NCBI GenBank assembly: GCA_045592225.1
Contig: JAZNUH010000121.1
Location: 1 to 8,824 of the forward strand
Length of the DNA stretch: 8,824 nt
Origin: JAZNUH01 sp045592225
GTDB taxonomy: Bacteria; Bacillota; Clostridia; UMGS1883; UMGS1540
Direction of reading: 5' to 3'
Shown here in pieces: positions 6,481-8,824 of this stretch. The notes under the pieces were generated by a model, which saw only the letters and a program-made list of their open reading frames with translations, made no database searches and was not told where the DNA came from. A program made the position numbers and the translations under genes. The stretch's first letter is position 1. Every line of letters starts with the position of its first letter.

Positions 6481-8824
6481 ATGAACAAAAAGGTCATGGG
6501 ATTACTGTTGACAGTGATTATGCTGTTTTCAGTAATCGTGCCGACAAGTGCGGCAGCATCTGCATTTACCGATATTGAAGGTAAAGATTGTGCAGAAGAA
6601 GTGGAAATCCTTGCAACTTTGGGCATAGTTGAAGGTGTAAACGAGGTGCAGTACGCGCCTGAACGAGGTGTTACAAGAGCACAGATGGCTACCATCCTGG
6701 TGCGCCTTATGGGCGCAGAGGGGGCGGCAGCTGCGGAGAATGTTTTCGAAGATGTTCCTGAAGACCACTGGGCATACGAATATGTTTCACTGGCTTATAA
6801 GTCAGGACTTATAGTAGGTATGGGTGACGGAATGTTTGCACCTGAGGAACACGTTACATACGCGCAGATGGTTAAAATGCTGCTGTGTGCAATGGGATAT
6901 GATGTTCAGGCAGAAGCTGCAGGTGGTTACCCCGGCGGTTATTATGCAAAGGCGGCACAGCTTGGAATGCTGACAGGTATATCTGCTGAAATGGACAAGG
7001 CAGTTTCAAGAGGAAATATGGCAATTGTTCTGTATAACACAATTGATATACCGCTCTTTGACCAGACATCATTCGGCAGCGGTGCAGACGGTGTGTATGC
7101 AGAGTCGACGGACACTTTGCTGTCAAGATACAGAGATATAAACCTTGTTGAGGGAATGGTTTCCGCAAACTATTTTACAAGCATTAATGCACCGGAACGC
7201 ACTCTTGCTCCCGGTGAGATTGCAATAGGCACACAGGTGTTTAACGCAGGAACAACAAATGCTGCGAATATGCTTGGCTCAAAGGTTAAGGCGTACTATA
7301 TGGGTACAAGAACAACCGATACGAATGTTGCTGAGCTTATAATAGTAAAGCCTGCAAAAATGTCAGTAACTTATGATTTTGCAGCGGCTGAAATATCTGA
7401 AGAAACAACATCCCGCAAATTTGTTTATGTAAAAGACGGAACAGAAAAGTCAATAGATATTGAAGATGGTGCCACCCTTATATTAAACGGACAGATTATG
7501 GAAGAGGGGGTTACCGCAGAAAGCCTTCAGCCTGCAGTGGGAACAGTTTCCCTGGTTTGCAATAACGGCAGCTCTGCAGATGTTGTTAAGGTATGGTCCT
7601 ATCAGAACGGAATTGTACAGAGTACAGATGTAAAAAGAGAAACGGTATACTTTAAAAATCCCGTATATGGCGCGTCAACACTTGTAATTGATAGTGATGA
7701 CAAATCGGTAAAAACATCTTTTACGGATAAGGCGGGAGAAAGCTTTGATATAACAGGTCTTGCAAAATGGAATATACTGTCTGTTGCAAAAAGTCAGGAC
7801 GGTAAGGTTGTAGCGGTTGTAAAATGCACAGACGCAGTAATGGGCAAGGTTACAGAGGTTTCGGATGATGTTGTTGTAATCAATGATACAGAGTATAATG
7901 TTGCAGAAGGCTGTGAACAGCCCACACTGGACACAAGTGCAAAATACTACTGTGATTTTCTTGGCAATATAGCGGCAATAGATAAGAGTGCAGCTTCTGA
8001 TTACCGCTATGGATATCTTGTAAACGCGGCATATTCCAAGGGTATTGATAAGAGAGCCCAGCTTAAGATATTCACACAGGACGGCGAAATGGTAATTTAC
8101 GACACAACCGATAAGGTGCGTGTAAATGATGCCAATATTGCAAACTCGGAGCTGGTTGAAAATATTCCGGCAGTGTACAAATACACGGGTACAGGTACAG
8201 CATATACAAAGACAGGCACTTCAACCATCCGTCAGCTTATTAAATACACAGTAAATGGTAATAATGAAGTAAATGAAATTTTAACCGCTTTAAACAAAAC
8301 CAATGCGGTAAATAAAATGGCGGGAGCAGCAGGCTTTAATATGGTGCTTGAGCTGAATGCAAACGGACAGGCATACTATCCTGAAGGCGTTGAAGGTGAA
8401 GTGGGCTACTTTGATTTTCAGAAAAAAGTAAAATCAAGCGATACCGGTGAGGTTCATTACATTAATAATCTGGGGCTGCTGGGTGCAAATCTTGCGGTTG
8501 ATACTTCAAAAACAGCTATTTTCCGTATCCCGGGAGCAGATGCTCCGGACGAGGATTATCAGGTGATTACCGCGGTTGAACTGCCCCACAGAGAAAAGCT
8601 TGCGTATACATCGGCTTATGACCTGACGGAGGGATACTCTATCGGCGCGATTGTATATGATGCAGGGGCTTCGGGAGCTGGTTCAACCGTAGGTGACCCC
8701 AAGTACTATTCGGATATGAACGTACCTGCAGGTCTTGTGGTTTCAATCTCCAAAATGGTAAATGAGGAATTTGAAACATACTTTAAGGTAAAGCTTCTCG
8801 ACTGGAGCGGAAATGCACAGGAGG
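6481..8824 (+). CDS. Secreted S-layer homology (SLH) domain protein, 3' truncated by window
   Basis: The frame is open from the ATG at 6481 to the window end: 781 codons with no stop. Residues 1-28 form a signal peptide: charged NKK, a hydrophobic core at about 5-21, then an alanine-rich cleavage region (TSAAASA, cut after about residue 24-28). Three SLH repeats follow. The first (about 29-79) opens with FTDIEG and contains TRAQ at 65-68. The second (about 89-140) opens with FEDVPEDHWAYEYV and contains TYAQ at 126-129. The third (about 148-189) is weaker, with SRGN at 176-179. SLH triplets bind secondary cell-wall polymers non-covalently, so this protein should sit on the cell surface. Residues about 190-781 are rich in V, T, N, D and G, probably beta-structured, and match no enzyme family I recognise. 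It could be a structural S-layer protein or carry a functional domain beyond the window. Its own promoter sets it apart from the hydrolase operon. Confidence 0.9.
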   Translation, partial: MNKKVMGLLLTVIMLFSVIVPTSAAASAFTDIEGKDCAEEVEILATLGIVEGVNEVQYAPERGVTRAQMATILVRLMGAEGAAAAENVFEDVPEDHWAYEYVSLAYKSGLIVGMGDGMFAPEEHVTYAQMVKMLLCAMGYDVQAEAAGGYPGGYYAKAAQLGMLTGISAEMDKAVSRGNMAIVLYNTIDIPLFDQTSFGSGADGVYAESTDTLLSRYRDINLVEGMVSANYFTSINAPERTLAPGEIAIGTQVFNAGTTNAANMLGSKVKAYYMGTRTTDTNVAELIIVKPAKMSVTYDFAAAEISEETTSRKFVYVKDGTEKSIDIEDGATLILNGQIMEEGVTAESLQPAVGTVSLVCNNGSSADVVKVWSYQNGIVQSTDVKRETVYFKNPVYGASTLVIDSDDKSVKTSFTDKAGESFDITGLAKWNILSVAKSQDGKVVAVVKCTDAVMGKVTEVSDDVVVINDTEYNVAEGCEQPTLDTSAKYYCDFLGNIAAIDKSAASDYRYGYLVNAAYSKGIDKRAQLKIFTQDGEMVIYDTTDKVRVNDANIANSELVENIPAVYKYTGTGTAYTKTGTSTIRQLIKYTVNGNNEVNEILTALNKTNAVNKMAGAAGFNMVLELNANGQAYYPEGVEGEVGYFDFQKKVKSSDTGEVHYINNLGLLGANLAVDTSKTAIFRIPGADAPDEDYQVITAVELPHREKLAYTSAYDLTEGYSIGAIVYDAGASGAGSTVGDPKYYSDMNVPAGLVVSISKMVNEEFETYFKVKLLDWSGNAQE

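Noticed and set aside
6336..6768. Antisense open frames across the intergenic region and the start of the SLH gene
   Set aside because: They overlap the promoter, signal peptide and first SLH repeat of a well-supported gene. No ribosome site or recognisable product supports them.

Overview
The window looks like a carbohydrate-utilisation locus from a Gram-positive Clostridia-type bacterium (phylum Bacillota). Three things suggest this: strong Shine-Dalgarno sites (AGGAGG, GGAG), a consensus sigma-A-type promoter, and a secreted protein whose N-terminus carries S-layer homology (SLH) repeats. ATA and AGA codons are frequent and base composition looks moderate. The lineage is an inference; no rRNA or housekeeping gene is present to confirm it.

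Layout. Positions 1-303 hold the last 100 codons of a gene whose start lies upstream. It is followed on the same strand by two complete genes, 318-3383 (1021 aa) and 3402-6380 (992 aa). All three are paralogues with gaps of only 14 and 18 bases, so they form the end of one operon. The two complete proteins look like family GH106-type glycoside hydrolases (the alpha-L-rhamnosidase family). Each has an N-terminal catalytic barrel with conserved acidic motifs, a middle alpha/beta domain, and beta-sandwich modules at the C-terminus. Neither has a signal peptide, so they are predicted to act in the cytoplasm on imported glycosides or oligosaccharides. No transporter or regulator is visible in the window.

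Positions 6381-6480 form a 100-base intergenic region. A near-perfect 16-bp inverted repeat ends in a T run and probably terminates the hydrolase operon. Its 8-base loop contains the -10 box of a consensus promoter for the next gene.

Positions 6481-8824 hold the first 781 codons of a secreted SLH-domain protein that runs off the window. It has a signal peptide, three SLH repeats (the third degenerate) and a long, probably beta-rich region with no recognised enzyme domain. It has its own promoter, so it is likely a separate transcription unit attached to the cell wall and not necessarily linked in function to the hydrolases.

The points most worth following up are the promoter nested in the terminator hairpin, and the tandem set of cytoplasmic GH106-like paralogues whose putative active-site loops have diverged. 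I saw no mobile element, CRISPR array, tRNA or rRNA, and no stretch of more than 300 bases lacks a gene.
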